From Firm-13 sp964617375 (GTDB lineage: Bacteria; Bacillota; Clostridia; Saccharofermentanales; Saccharofermentanaceae), in the NCBI GenBank assembly GCA_964617375.1, contig CAZTXQ010000077.1:1-10485 (forward strand): a stretch of 10,485 nt of DNA, in the 5' to 3' direction. Shown piece after piece: positions 1-6,733 of the stretch. Position 1 is the stretch's first letter. The number at the start of each line of letters is the position of its first letter. The notes under the pieces were generated by a model that did no database searches, was not told where the DNA came from, and saw only the letters and a program-made list of their open reading frames with translations. A program made the translations under genes and the position numbers.

Positions 1-951
1 AGTATCGCACTGGCGAAGAATTCATCGATCAATGCGTTTGTCATCGACTTGAAGGAATCAAACGGCGTCATGTTCAACAGCACGAATGAACTTGCCATAC
101 AGATCGGCGTTGTCAAAAGCTACTACAACCTTGCCGACGTAATAAAGAAATGTCACGACAACGACATTCTTGTGATCGGACGTATCGTAACCTTTAAAGA
201 TCCCGACCTTGCCTCTCAGATGCCGGATTACAGTATCCTCGATGCCTCCGGGAACCAGCTCTTCTTCAAGAATGAAGGCAAAAATGCTTTTGCCAACCCG
301 TATGACACACGGGTATGGGATTACAACATTGATCTTGCCATAGAAGCCGTACAGGCGGGTATCGACGAAATTCAGTTCGATTACGTCCGTTTCCCAACGG
401 GCGGCACTACCTCCGGCGAGAAGCCCTATTTTGGAGAAGAAGGCGCGACTCCGACCAAGTCCGAGGTCATCAACCGATTCCTGCAGACCGCCAGAATCCG
501 TATTCAGGACGAATACGGCGTGCCGGTAAACGCGGATGTCTTCGGCATCATTCTCTCGAGCGAGAGCGACGGCAAGTCACTCGGCCAGGTCTGGGCAACG
601 GTCGGACTTACCGGTGTCGACGCACTGTGTCCGATGCTTTATCCGTCGCATTACGCGCTGAATACCGTGCTGAACGGGAAGAACTTCCCCAAGCCCGACT
701 TAAGTCCCTATGACGTCATGTACAATTCATTGATCATGGGCAAAGAAGCGGCATCTGTCGAAGGATATTCCGTCGTAAGGCCGTATCTCCAGGCATTTAC
801 GGCCAGCTATATCGGCGAAGGCAATTATATGACCTATGGATATGATCAGATCAACGCGCAGATCAAAGCTGTCCAGGACGCCGGCTATTCGGAATGGATT
901 CTCTGGAATCCGGCGGCGAAATACCCCGAGGGAGCGTACGACGGGGCGTGA
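1..951 (+). CDS. DUF4015-type putative glycoside hydrolase, 5' end missing
   Basis: This is the 3' part of a larger gene. The frame is open from base 1 (first codons read SIALAKNSSINAFVIDLK), so the start lies before the window and the TTG at 49 is internal. The 316 visible residues resemble the DUF4015 / COG1306 putative glycosyl hydrolase family, a predicted TIM-barrel. The family-like stretches are FVIDLKESNGVMF near the start, ILVIGRIVTFKDP, the signature FDYVRFP (bases 376-396), NADVFG, CPMLYPSHY, and a C-terminal WILWNPAAKY. The acidic residue in FDYVRFP is a plausible active-site residue. Substrate and reaction are not established for this family; a role in exported carbohydrate or cell-envelope processing is only inferred. 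Any signal peptide or N-terminal domain is outside the window. An intrinsic terminator follows, so the gene is transcriptionally separate from rnf. Confidence 0.8.
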   Translation, partial: SIALAKNSSINAFVIDLKESNGVMFNSTNELAIQIGVVKSYYNLADVIKKCHDNDILVIGRIVTFKDPDLASQMPDYSILDASGNQLFFKNEGKNAFANPYDTRVWDYNIDLAIEAVQAGIDEIQFDYVRFPTGGTTSGEKPYFGEEGATPTKSEVINRFLQTARIRIQDEYGVPVNADVFGIILSSESDGKSLGQVWATVGLTGVDALCPMLYPSHYALNTVLNGKNFPKPDLSPYDVMYNSLIMGKEAASVEGYSVVRPYLQAFTASYIGEGNYMTYGYDQINAQIKAVQDAGYSEWILWNPAAKYPEGAYDGA

Positions 952-1018
952 TGACTTCCGGGAATCCGGAAACCTCCTTTTCGATCGATATTCATAACCG
1001 TAAAGCAAAATTATGAAG

Positions 1019-1050
1019 CCGGGGCACTCCAAGGAAAGCCCCGGTTTTTT
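1019..1050 (+). terminator. Intrinsic terminator of the DUF4015 gene
   Basis: A perfect 7-bp GC-rich stem (CCGGGGC at 1019-1025, GCCCCGG at 1038-1044) with a 12-nt loop is followed directly by six T (1045-1050) and more T-rich sequence. It lies about 70 nt after the stop codon of the preceding gene. Confidence 0.85.
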
Positions 1051-1162
1051 GTTTGCTTTTTCACGCCGGAATTCCGTTTTTGGGATATGATCTGTGCATT
1101 ATATCGTCAGCGCGCTCTAAATCAGTATGCGACCGTTTTCCGGATGTATATTGTGGCCCCTT

Positions 1163-1177
1163 AAATGAAAATCATTT
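1163..1177. promoter_or_regulatory. Fur-like palindrome upstream of rnfC
   Basis: AAATGA-AAA-TCATTT is a perfect 6-3-6 inverted repeat. The core ATGAAAATCATT differs at one position from the centre ATGATAATCATT of the classical Fur box. The outer bases of the 19-bp Fur consensus do not match, and the site lies upstream of the -35 region rather than over the promoter. Binding by Fur or a relative (PerR, Zur) is therefore a hypothesis. Apart from this site and the promoter, I see nothing in the 1051-1236 stretch. Confidence 0.35.
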
Positions 1178-1184
1178 GGTTTTT

Positions 1185-1216
1185 TTGTTTATCTTTCTTC
1201 GTAAAAACACTATAAT
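1185..1216 (+). promoter_or_regulatory. Probable rnf operon promoter
   Basis: A perfect TATAAT -10 hexamer sits at 1211-1216 in an A/T-rich tract. The -35 is weak: TTTATC at 1188-1193 with a 17-bp spacer, or TTGTTT at 1185-1190 with 20 bp. The predicted transcript start near 1223 leaves a short leader before rnfC. Confidence 0.55.
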
Positions 1217-1238
1217 AAGAAAATTAAGCTCATCGAAT

Positions 1239-1243
1239 GGAGG
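1239..1243 (+). promoter_or_regulatory. rnfC ribosome binding site, decides a TTG start
   Basis: GGAGG at 1239-1243 lies 8 nt before the TTG at 1252. The in-frame ATG at 1237 shares its G with this SD, so it cannot be served by it. Confidence 0.7.
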
Positions 1244-1251
1244 CGATCCTT

Positions 1252-2649
1252 TTGCCTTTGGTCCATGTCTTTTCCGGCGGAGTCCATCCGCACGGAAATA
1301 AGTTCACAATGGATTTCCCATGCGTACGTCTGGATGATTTTTCGAGTGTGGAAATCCTATTACAGCAGCATATCGGCCCCCCCTGTGTGTGCGTCGTCAA
1401 AAAGGGCGACCACGTACTTGTAGGCCAGATGATCGGAAGAGCCGATCACCCGATGACGGTTCCGATCCATTCGAGCGTTTCGGGTGAGATTACCGACGTC
1501 AAGTTTGTCATTTCGGCGACCGGTGCCCCGATCGAAGCCGTGCTCATTCAATCGGACGGAAAATATACGGTCGACCCGTCCCTGAAGCCGCCGGTGATTC
1601 AGAGTAAAGATGATTTCCTGAAGATGATCCGGGATTCGGGGCTTGTCGGTCTGGGAGGCGCGGGTTTTCCCGCGCATATCAAGCTGAATCCGCCGAAGGG
1701 CAAGGAAGCGGATGTCCTCGTCGTCAATGCGGCGGAATGCGAGCCGTATATCACTTCGGATTACCGGCAGATCTGCGAACACCCGGACGAGATTCTCGAC
1801 GGAATTCTGTCCGTCCTTAAATGGATCGATATTCCGCGGGCTGTGATCGGCGTCGAGAACAACAAGCCTCTGGCTGTTGAAATCCTGAAACACGAGATCG
1901 AAAGGCGCGAACTTGCCCAGGATGTGAAGCTCCCCATCGAAGTCCGCGCTCTCAAGACCATCTACCCGCAGGGCGCCGAAAAAATGCTGATCTATTCTCT
2001 GACCGGAAGAAAAGTCCCGCCCGGCATGCTGCCGCAGGATGTCGCTGCGGTTGTTATGAATGTCAGCAGCCTCAGAGTCATCGGCAAATACTTAAAGAAC
2101 GGAATTCCGCTTGTCAGGCGCCGTCTGACCCTCGACGGCAGTGCGCTCGTGAACCCGGGAAATGTCAATGTTCCGATCGGAGCAAAGATACCCGATGTCA
2201 TCGCTGCGTCCGGCGGTACAAAGGAGGAACCCTCCAAAATCATCATGGGCGGCGCAATGATGGGAGTCGCCCTCGACCGCAAAGACTGCGGAATCATCAA
2301 AATGAACAATGCGATCCTTGTTTTCGGAAGCCGGGAAGCCGCCGTTCCGGCGGAATCGCCCTGCATACATTGCGGACGCTGTGTTTCCGTCTGCCCTATG
2401 AAGCTGATTCCGGAGGGAATCGACCGGGCGGCCCGCCGTCAGGAAACGGAAGATCTCGAATTCTACCATGTTCTCGACTGTATCGAATGCGGCTGCTGCA
2501 CCTATGCATGCCCCGCTAAGAGATATCTGACGCAGAGCATTCGAAACGGAAAAACACTCGTCCGGGCCGAACGCAAACGCGTCGCCGACGAAAAAAAGCT
2601 TCGCGAAACGGAAATAAAAGACCAGACCGGAAAGGGGGCACACGCGTAA
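1252..2649 (+). CDS. rnfC: Ferredoxin:NAD+ oxidoreductase (Rnf) subunit C
   Basis: RnfC is the peripheral subunit that exchanges electrons with NAD(H) on the cytoplasmic face of the Rnf complex, which couples ferredoxin oxidation to Na+ or H+ export. The 465-residue product starts MPLVHVFSGGVHPHGNK, containing the family's N-terminal GGVHP motif. Residues 130-143 form the Gly-rich GLVGLGGAGFPAH nucleotide/FMN-binding segment and 159-171 the NAAECEPYITSDY segment. Two [4Fe-4S] motifs follow: C371, C374, C377, C381 and C410, C413, C416, C420. A charged, Lys/Arg-rich tail ends the protein. I chose TTG at 1252 because GGAGG lies 8 nt upstream; ATG 1237 overlaps that SD and would add five residues. 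It is the first gene of rnfCDGEAB and lies behind a likely promoter. The length is typical of the family. Confidence 0.95.
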   Translation: MPLVHVFSGGVHPHGNKFTMDFPCVRLDDFSSVEILLQQHIGPPCVCVVKKGDHVLVGQMIGRADHPMTVPIHSSVSGEITDVKFVISATGAPIEAVLIQSDGKYTVDPSLKPPVIQSKDDFLKMIRDSGLVGLGGAGFPAHIKLNPPKGKEADVLVVNAAECEPYITSDYRQICEHPDEILDGILSVLKWIDIPRAVIGVENNKPLAVEILKHEIERRELAQDVKLPIEVRALKTIYPQGAEKMLIYSLTGRKVPPGMLPQDVAAVVMNVSSLRVIGKYLKNGIPLVRRRLTLDGSALVNPGNVNVPIGAKIPDVIAASGGTKEEPSKIIMGGAMMGVALDRKDCGIIKMNNAILVFGSREAAVPAESPCIHCGRCVSVCPMKLIPEGIDRAARRQETEDLEFYHVLDCIECGCCTYACPAKRYLTQSIRNGKTLVRAERKRVADEKKLRETEIKDQTGKGAHA

Positions 2650-2651
2650 AG

Positions 2652-2678
2652 GAAGATTACTCGCGAAAACGAATCTTC
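2652..2678 (+). other. Intercistronic hairpin between rnfC and rnfD
   Basis: GAAGATT (2652-2658) and AATCTTC (2672-2678) form a perfect 7-bp stem with a 13-nt loop. No T-run follows, so it is not a terminator. It begins 2 nt after the rnfC stop and ends 16 nt before the rnfD start, which has no visible SD. An mRNA-processing, stability or translation-control role is inferred only. Confidence 0.4.
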
Positions 2679-2694
2679 TGATACGTGTCGATTC

Positions 2695-3699
2695 ATGAAT
2701 TTACAGGTTTCAAGTTCACCTCACATAAGGGACACGGCGACCAGTTCTGCTTTGATGCGGGATGTGGCTCTCGCACTTGTTCCCGCCGTCATTGCCTCCG
2801 GAATTCTTTTCGGCTTGCGGTCGATCGTGGTTATTCTGGTATCCGTGCTGTCATGCATGGGCTTTGAATATCTTTCCCGCCGCATCATGAAAAGAGACAA
2901 CACTCTCTCCGACTGGACAGCCGTCATCACAGGCATTTTGCTCGCCTTCAATCTTCCGCCGACGATTCCGTATTATATGGTTGTCATCGGCGCCTTTTTT
3001 GCGATTGTCGTCGTGAAGCAGATGTTCGGCGGTCTCGGCAACAATTTCGTCAACCCGGCGCTTACGGCCCGAATTATTCTTTCGATCGCATTCCCGAAAG
3101 CCATGACGAATTGGGTTTTTTCGAGCGGGTCATTTGACTTCGTGAAGTCTATTAGCGGCGCGAATCTCATATCGGCCACGAGTAAAGCCGCGGATGCGGT
3201 GTCCTCGGCAACGCCTCTCGCGATTCTCAAGGCGCAGGGTTCGGCCGGTGCTCCCGATCTTCCCTCCTACCTCTCACTCTTTCTCGGAGACAAAACGGGA
3301 ACGATCGGCGAAGTCTGTATTCTTGCTCTCCTGATCGGGGCAATTTATCTCGTCGCCCGTAAAGTCATTACTCTTTGGATACCTCTTACCTATATAGGTA
3401 CCGTCCTTCTTCTGACAGGGCTGGCAGGAAAAGACCCGCTCTATGAGCTTCTGGCAGGCGGACTGTTCCTCGGTGCATTCTTTATGGCGACTGATTATGT
3501 CACGTCTCCCGTCACAAGAAAGGGTCGGATTATTTTCGGGATCAGCTGCGGAATCATCACTTCGTTGATCCGGCTTTTCGGAAACATGGCCGAGGGAGTA
3601 TCCTACTCGATCCTGCTCATGAACATTCTCGTCCCCCACATCGACCGTTTCACGGTTCCTAAGCCTTTCGGGGAGGTGAAAAAGCATGAAAAATCTTAA
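2695..3699 (+). CDS. rnfD: Rnf complex subunit D, FMN-binding membrane protein
   Basis: RnfD is an integral membrane subunit that carries a covalently bound FMN and takes part in ion translocation. The 334-residue protein opens MNLQVSSSPHIRD, the usual RnfD N-terminal pattern, followed by multiple hydrophobic segments (for example residues 25-55 and 75-105) and the conserved GGLGNNFVNPAL at 112-123. The flavinylation motif is S170-S171-A172-T173 followed by PLA. Thr173 is the expected phosphoester attachment site, known to be modified by ApbE in this family; no apbE is in this window. ATG 2695 is the only sensible start, but no SD precedes it, and a hairpin occupies much of the 45-nt gap after rnfC. 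The 3' end overlaps rnfG by 14 nt. Confidence 0.95.
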   Translation: MNLQVSSSPHIRDTATSSALMRDVALALVPAVIASGILFGLRSIVVILVSVLSCMGFEYLSRRIMKRDNTLSDWTAVITGILLAFNLPPTIPYYMVVIGAFFAIVVVKQMFGGLGNNFVNPALTARIILSIAFPKAMTNWVFSSGSFDFVKSISGANLISATSKAADAVSSATPLAILKAQGSAGAPDLPSYLSLFLGDKTGTIGEVCILALLIGAIYLVARKVITLWIPLTYIGTVLLLTGLAGKDPLYELLAGGLFLGAFFMATDYVTSPVTRKGRIIFGISCGIITSLIRLFGNMAEGVSYSILLMNILVPHIDRFTVPKPFGEVKKHEKS

Positions 3700-4282
3700 G
3701 ATGTTTCAGCCGGCCCTTCTCCTTGCGGTACTGTGCCTCACGGTCACGCTTCTCCTGGCCGCAACAAACGAACTGACCAAGAGTCCGATCGCGGAACAGG
3801 CGGCAGAGGCCTCATACGAGAACAAGCTGGCAATTTTCCCGGAGGCGGCATCGTTTGAGGAGATTGAACTCACCAAGGATCAGGTATCACAGATGACCGA
3901 TAAAGATATTTCCATTCTTGAATTGAGCCGCGCCGTGGATTCCGAAGGTAAAAACCTCGGATATGTAATTGTGACGGCTTCGCGTGGATATGCCGGAAAT
4001 ATAGTGACGACAGTCGGTATCGGCAGCGACAGCAAAGTGATTATGGTAAGCGCGGCGGCCGCCGACGATACGCCCGGTCTCGGCAAACGTGTGGAGGAGA
4101 AATCCTTTACCGGTCAGTTTACCGGACTTGACACAAATAAAGAGACCAACGTGAACGGAGACGGGGAAACGAGCAAGATCGACGCAATATCGGGCGCCAC
4201 AATTTCTTCAAAGGGCGCGTCTCTCGCCGTCAACAAAGCGTTTGGCGCTTATACCTATCTTACTGAACAGGGGGTGATCTGA
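3686..4282 (+). CDS. rnfG: Rnf complex subunit G, covalent-FMN electron carrier
   Basis: RnfG is a membrane-anchored subunit with an extracytoplasmic FMN-binding domain that passes electrons within the Rnf complex. The 198-residue product has one N-terminal transmembrane helix (about residues 8-26). The FMN-binding domain includes GYAG (101-104), DTPGLG (128-133) and the flavinylation motif S169-G170-A171-T172, where Thr172 is the expected FMN attachment residue. Length and layout match the family. The start ATG 3686 has a clear GGAGG at 3672-3676 with 9-nt spacing and lies inside the end of rnfD. The stop overlaps the rnfE start by one base (TGATG), implying translational coupling on both sides. 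Confidence 0.95.
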   Translation: MKNLKMFQPALLLAVLCLTVTLLLAATNELTKSPIAEQAAEASYENKLAIFPEAASFEEIELTKDQVSQMTDKDISILELSRAVDSEGKNLGYVIVTASRGYAGNIVTTVGIGSDSKVIMVSAAAADDTPGLGKRVEEKSFTGQFTGLDTNKETNVNGDGETSKIDAISGATISSKGASLAVNKAFGAYTYLTEQGVI

Positions 4283-4777
4283 TGAAGGAAGACGTATCCG
4301 ACAAGACATACCTGAATCCGGACGAACGGCTCGCGGAACAGAAAAAAAAGAATGCTCCCCTTCATGTTCTTCTCAGCGGAATTCTGTTTGAAAATCCCGC
4401 TCTCGTACTGGTCTTAGGAACCTGCCCGCTTCTCGCGATTACGACANNNNNNNNNNNNNNNNNNNNNNNNNNNNNNNNNNNNNNNNNNNNNNNNNNNNNN
4501 NNNNNNNNNNNNNNNNNNNNNNNNNNNNNNNNNNNNNNNNNNNNNNTTCGGTATGGGGCTTCCGCTTTTCGGGACGGTGATCGAGCCGATGATGTTCTTT
4601 ATTCTTCCGCCCGGCGGATTCTTTGTTTACGGAATTTGGATTTGCCTGACGCAGATCTTCATGAAGCGACTGAACCGCTTTCTCGGGAAAAAAGCTCCCG
4701 AAAAGCCGGAAATCGGCGGATGTGAGGCCTGTGGCGGCTGTTCCGGATGTGGCGGCAGCCAGGGAGGCACTGTATGA
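4282..4777 (+). CDS. rnfE: Rnf complex subunit E, interrupted by an assembly gap
   Basis: RnfE is a polytopic membrane subunit that pairs with RnfA to hold a membrane-embedded Fe-S centre. Before the gap, 55 codons are visible: a charged N-terminal extension of about 24 residues and then LFENPALVLVLGTCPLLAIT, with the conserved cluster cysteine at residue 48. After the gap the frame shifts by one and reads FGMGLPLFG, EPMMFFILPPGGFFVYG and a final membrane segment, all RnfE-like. The middle, with the second cluster cysteine and several helices, is lost in the N run. The break comes from the arbitrary gap size and is not a mutation. The protein ends in a Cys-rich tail, C-x2-C-x2-C-x2-C in CEACGGCSGC. 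The SD-like GGGGGTGATC precedes the start, and the stop overlaps rnfA as ATGA. Confidence 0.9.
4447..4546. other. Assembly gap (100 N) inside rnfE
   Basis: Exactly 100 N, the conventional placeholder for a gap of unknown size. Codons flank it cleanly on both sides (4282-4446 is 55 whole codons; the frame resumes at 4547), so the true gap should be a multiple of three. From the usual RnfE length I estimate roughly 330-370 missing bases. Confidence 0.95.
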
Positions 4778-5364
4778 AAGAACTTATGATTATCCTTTTC
4801 TCAGCCATCCTGGTTGACAACTTCGTTTTATCAAAATTCCTCGGTATCTGCTCTTTTCTCGGCGTATCCAAGAATCTGAAGACCGCCATGGGTATGAGCG
4901 GAGCCGTTATCCTTGTCATGCTGGCATCCACGGCACTGACCTGGCCGATACAGATCTGGCTTCTCGATCCTTTGGGACTCGGTTATCTGCAGACCCTCGT
5001 GTTCATACTCGTTATCGCCGCGCTCGTGCAGATGATCGAAATGGTCATGAAGAAGACGATGCCCCCGCTCTATAACGCGCTCGGCATCTTCCTTCCTCTG
5101 ATCACGACCAACTGCGCCGTCCTCGGAGTCGCCATCCTGAACATCACCAAGTCGTATACCTTCACGGATTCGATGGTTAATGCTTTGGGCGGCGGTTTGG
5201 GATATACTCTCTCGCTCTTTCTCTTCTCGGGCGTACGCAGAAAGGTCGACAAGGCCGATGTACCCGAAGCTCTTAAAGGGCTCCCGATCACACTCATCGC
5301 TGCGTCTCTGGTCGCCGTATCCTTTTTCGGCTTCAAAGGTCTGGTCGAAAATCTGTTCCGATAA
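4774..5364 (+). CDS. rnfA: Rnf complex subunit A, membrane Fe-S subunit
   Basis: RnfA is a polytopic membrane protein, homologous to RnfE and NqrE, that with RnfE ligates a [2Fe-2S] centre in the membrane. The 196-residue product starts MKELMIILFSAILVDNFVLSKF, essentially the family consensus. It has C26 (FLGICSFLG) and C114 (ITTNCAVLG), the two cysteines expected in each of the A/E pair. About six hydrophobic helices are apparent. An upstream in-frame ATG at 4747 would add nine non-family residues inside rnfE. I chose 4774 because AGGGAGG at 4761-4767 lies 6 nt upstream and the start overlaps the rnfE stop as ATGA, a translational-coupling arrangement. Confidence 0.96.
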   Translation: MKELMIILFSAILVDNFVLSKFLGICSFLGVSKNLKTAMGMSGAVILVMLASTALTWPIQIWLLDPLGLGYLQTLVFILVIAALVQMIEMVMKKTMPPLYNALGIFLPLITTNCAVLGVAILNITKSYTFTDSMVNALGGGLGYTLSLFLFSGVRRKVDKADVPEALKGLPITLIAASLVAVSFFGFKGLVENLFR

Positions 5365-5403
5365 AAAACCTCCCCGGAATCTTGTATCGATAAGGAGTTT
5401 ATC

Positions 5404-6225
5404 ATGCTTAAAGTCTTTCTTCAGATACCCGAGTCCCTTGCCAACATTCTGGTTCCCGGTGCCGTCGTCCTCGGGATTTCCGTCCTCCTGGGCGTTCTGA
5501 TCGTCGTCGTGTCGCATTTCTTCCGGATGCCCATAAACGAAAAGAAGGAGGCCCTTTCAGCCGCTCTTCCGGGGGCCAACTGCGGAGGCTGCGGCTTTGC
5601 CGGCTGTGACGGATATTCACAGTTTCTCGCGGACGGCGGAACGGATACAAGCCTCTGTGCCGTCGGCGGTGCCGCCTGTTCCATTGAGCTCGCCTCCATT
5701 CTCGGAGTCGAAGCAAAGATTGCGGAGCGGATGACCGCACAGCTTCTCTGCCGCGGCACAAGCGGGCATACGAGTGCACGCTACGAATATCTCGGCACCC
5801 AGACCTGCATCGCCGCACAGGGGCTCCTGGGCGGTCCCGGATCCTGTACCTACGGGTGTCTCGGGTTCGGCGACTGCATCACGGTCTGTGCATTCCACGC
5901 TATTTCCAAAAAGAACGGGATCGTCCAGATCGATCCGGACGAATGCACGGCCTGCGGGCAGTGCGTTAAGATCTGTCCGAAAAATGTTCTCGAGCTGCTT
6001 CCGGTGTCCGCAAAAGTCGCGGTACTTTGCCGGAACACCTGGCCCGGAGCCCAGACAAGACAGAACTGTTCGGCCGGCTGCATCGGCTGCCGGAAATGTA
6101 TGAAGGTATGTCCGTCCGGGGCGATCTCGATGACCGGGGCGCTTGCCGTCGTCGATCAGAATCTTTGCACCCGCTGCGGGGCTTGCATAGATGTCTGTCC
6201 GACGAACGCGATTTCCCCTCTCTGA
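5404..6225 (+). CDS. rnfB: Rnf complex subunit B, multi-[4Fe-4S] ferredoxin-interacting subunit
   Basis: RnfB is the likely entry point for electrons from reduced ferredoxin. The 273-residue protein has an N-terminal membrane anchor (about residues 14-38). A 4Fe-4S domain follows with C60, C63, C68 and C85 (the PGANCGGCGFAGC signature). A chain of ferredoxin-like motifs comes next: C148/C152/C158/C162, C181/C184/C187/C191, C226/C229/C232/C236 (with C222 nearby) and C255/C258/C261/C265. That gives five likely [4Fe-4S] clusters. C116 and C135 are additional family-type cysteines. The start ATG 5404 has AAGGAG at 5392-5397 with 6-nt spacing. It is the last gene of the operon, 39 nt after rnfA, and is followed by a terminator-like hairpin. 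Confidence 0.96.
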   Translation: MLKVFLQIPESLANILVPGAVVLGISVLLGVLIVVVSHFFRMPINEKKEALSAALPGANCGGCGFAGCDGYSQFLADGGTDTSLCAVGGAACSIELASILGVEAKIAERMTAQLLCRGTSGHTSARYEYLGTQTCIAAQGLLGGPGSCTYGCLGFGDCITVCAFHAISKKNGIVQIDPDECTACGQCVKICPKNVLELLPVSAKVAVLCRNTWPGAQTRQNCSAGCIGCRKCMKVCPSGAISMTGALAVVDQNLCTRCGACIDVCPTNAISPL

Positions 6226-6260
6226 TCCCCGTAAAAACGCTCCGTAGCTTATACGGCCCC

Positions 6261-6294
6261 GGAGCCGGAAAGCCGGTTCCTAAAATTTCTGTTT
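6261..6294 (+). terminator. Likely terminator of the rnf operon
   Basis: GGAGCCGG (6261-6268) pairs with CCGGTTCC (6273-6280) as an 8-bp stem with one G-U pair and a four-base loop. The following tract (TAAAATTTCTGTTT) is T-rich but interrupted, so termination may be partial. It lies 36 nt after the rnfB stop. Confidence 0.55.
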
Positions 6295-6309
6295 CATTCT
6301 CATATTGGC

Positions 6310-6338
6310 TTGCGCAGAATTCGGAAATGTGTTACTAT
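6310..6338 (+). promoter_or_regulatory. rpmB promoter with extended -10
   Basis: TTGCGC (6310-6315), a 17-bp spacer and TACTAT (6333-6338) preceded by TG at the extended -10 position. It lies between the rnf terminator and rpmB, which suggests rpmB is expressed independently. Confidence 0.55.
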
Positions 6339-6380
6339 TTCACCTGCGCGTTATTTGAACATACACAGGAGGTGTTTTTC

Positions 6381-6578
6381 ATGGCAAAGTGCGAAGTCTG
6401 TCAGAAGGATACATTTTTTGGCAGAAAGATCAGCATAACCCGTTCACAGGTTTCCCGTCGTGCCCTTACAACACAGCAGCCCAACGTTCGCAACGTTAAG
6501 GTTATTGTGGACGGCACACCGAAGACCATGCACGTCTGCACCCGGTGCCTTCGTTCCGGAGAAGTGAAGAGAGCCTGA
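6381..6578 (+). CDS. rpmB: 50S ribosomal protein L28 (bL28), zinc-binding form
   Basis: This 65-residue protein is a structural component of the large ribosomal subunit. It starts MAKCEVCQKDTFFGRKIS and contains the family's RRALTTQQPNVRNVKV core. Two CxxC pairs, C4/C7 and C53/C56, form a zinc ribbon, so this is the C+ paralogue type; in several bacteria that type is replaced by a cysteine-free copy under zinc limitation. The start is secure: AGGAGG at 6367-6372 lies 8 nt before the ATG. It has its own promoter and a strong downstream terminator, so it is a single-gene unit between the rnf operon and a convergent operon. Confidence 0.96.
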   Translation: MAKCEVCQKDTFFGRKISITRSQVSRRALTTQQPNVRNVKVIVDGTPKTMHVCTRCLRSGEVKRA

Positions 6579-6599
6579 TTTTTTGTTGAAGATGAATTC

Positions 6600-6639
6600 G
6601 CCTGCCGGTTTCCGAATGCGAGAATCCGACAGGCTTTTT
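6600..6639 (+). terminator. rpmB intrinsic terminator
   Basis: GCCTGCCGG (6600-6608) pairs with CCGACAGGC (6626-6634) with one C-A mismatch, followed immediately by five T (6635-6639). It lies 21 nt after the rpmB stop. Confidence 0.8.
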
Positions 6640-6655
6640 CTGTGTTCAGAAATGA

Positions 6656-6705
6656 ACCGCCGTACCTCCGGCCGATCTTTTTCGGCGAGGTGCGGCGGTC
6701 TTTTT
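6656..6705. terminator. Second strong hairpin between convergent units
   Basis: A 13-bp stem, ACCGCCGTACCTC (6656-6668) with GAGGTGCGGCGGT (6687-6699) and one G-U pair, is followed on the + strand by C and five T. It probably backs up the rpmB terminator. Read on the - strand it lies 28 nt past the stop of the convergent operon and is preceded by an A-tract, but the following T-tract there is poor (TTCATTT). Bidirectional use is plausible, not certain. Confidence 0.7.
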
Positions 6706-6733
6706 CGCTTGTAATAAGAATCGTTTACGAGTT

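Noticed and set aside
951..1237. Riboswitch (for example FMN) ahead of the rnf operon
   Set aside because: I could not find conserved riboswitch helices or a leader terminator between the promoter and rnfC; the leader is only about 30 nt.
1053..1301. 82-codon open frame between the DUF4015 gene and rnfC
   Set aside because: It runs through the promoter region and into rnfC, has no SD, and its translation resembles nothing; this is chance coding potential.
4282..4725. A frameshifted or pseudogene rnfE
   Set aside because: The frame change coincides exactly with a placeholder N run, and both sides encode intact family sequence, so it is an assembly artefact.
4831..5517. Long - strand open frame (228 codons) opposite rnfA and rnfB
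   Set aside because: It is antisense to highly conserved rnf genes, highly charged and low in complexity, with no SD; it is a shadow of codon bias.
6027..6578. 183-codon frame extending rpmB upstream
   Set aside because: It is the rpmB frame read back through the rnfB 3' end and the terminator. The bL28 start at 6381 has a strong SD and the family N-terminus.
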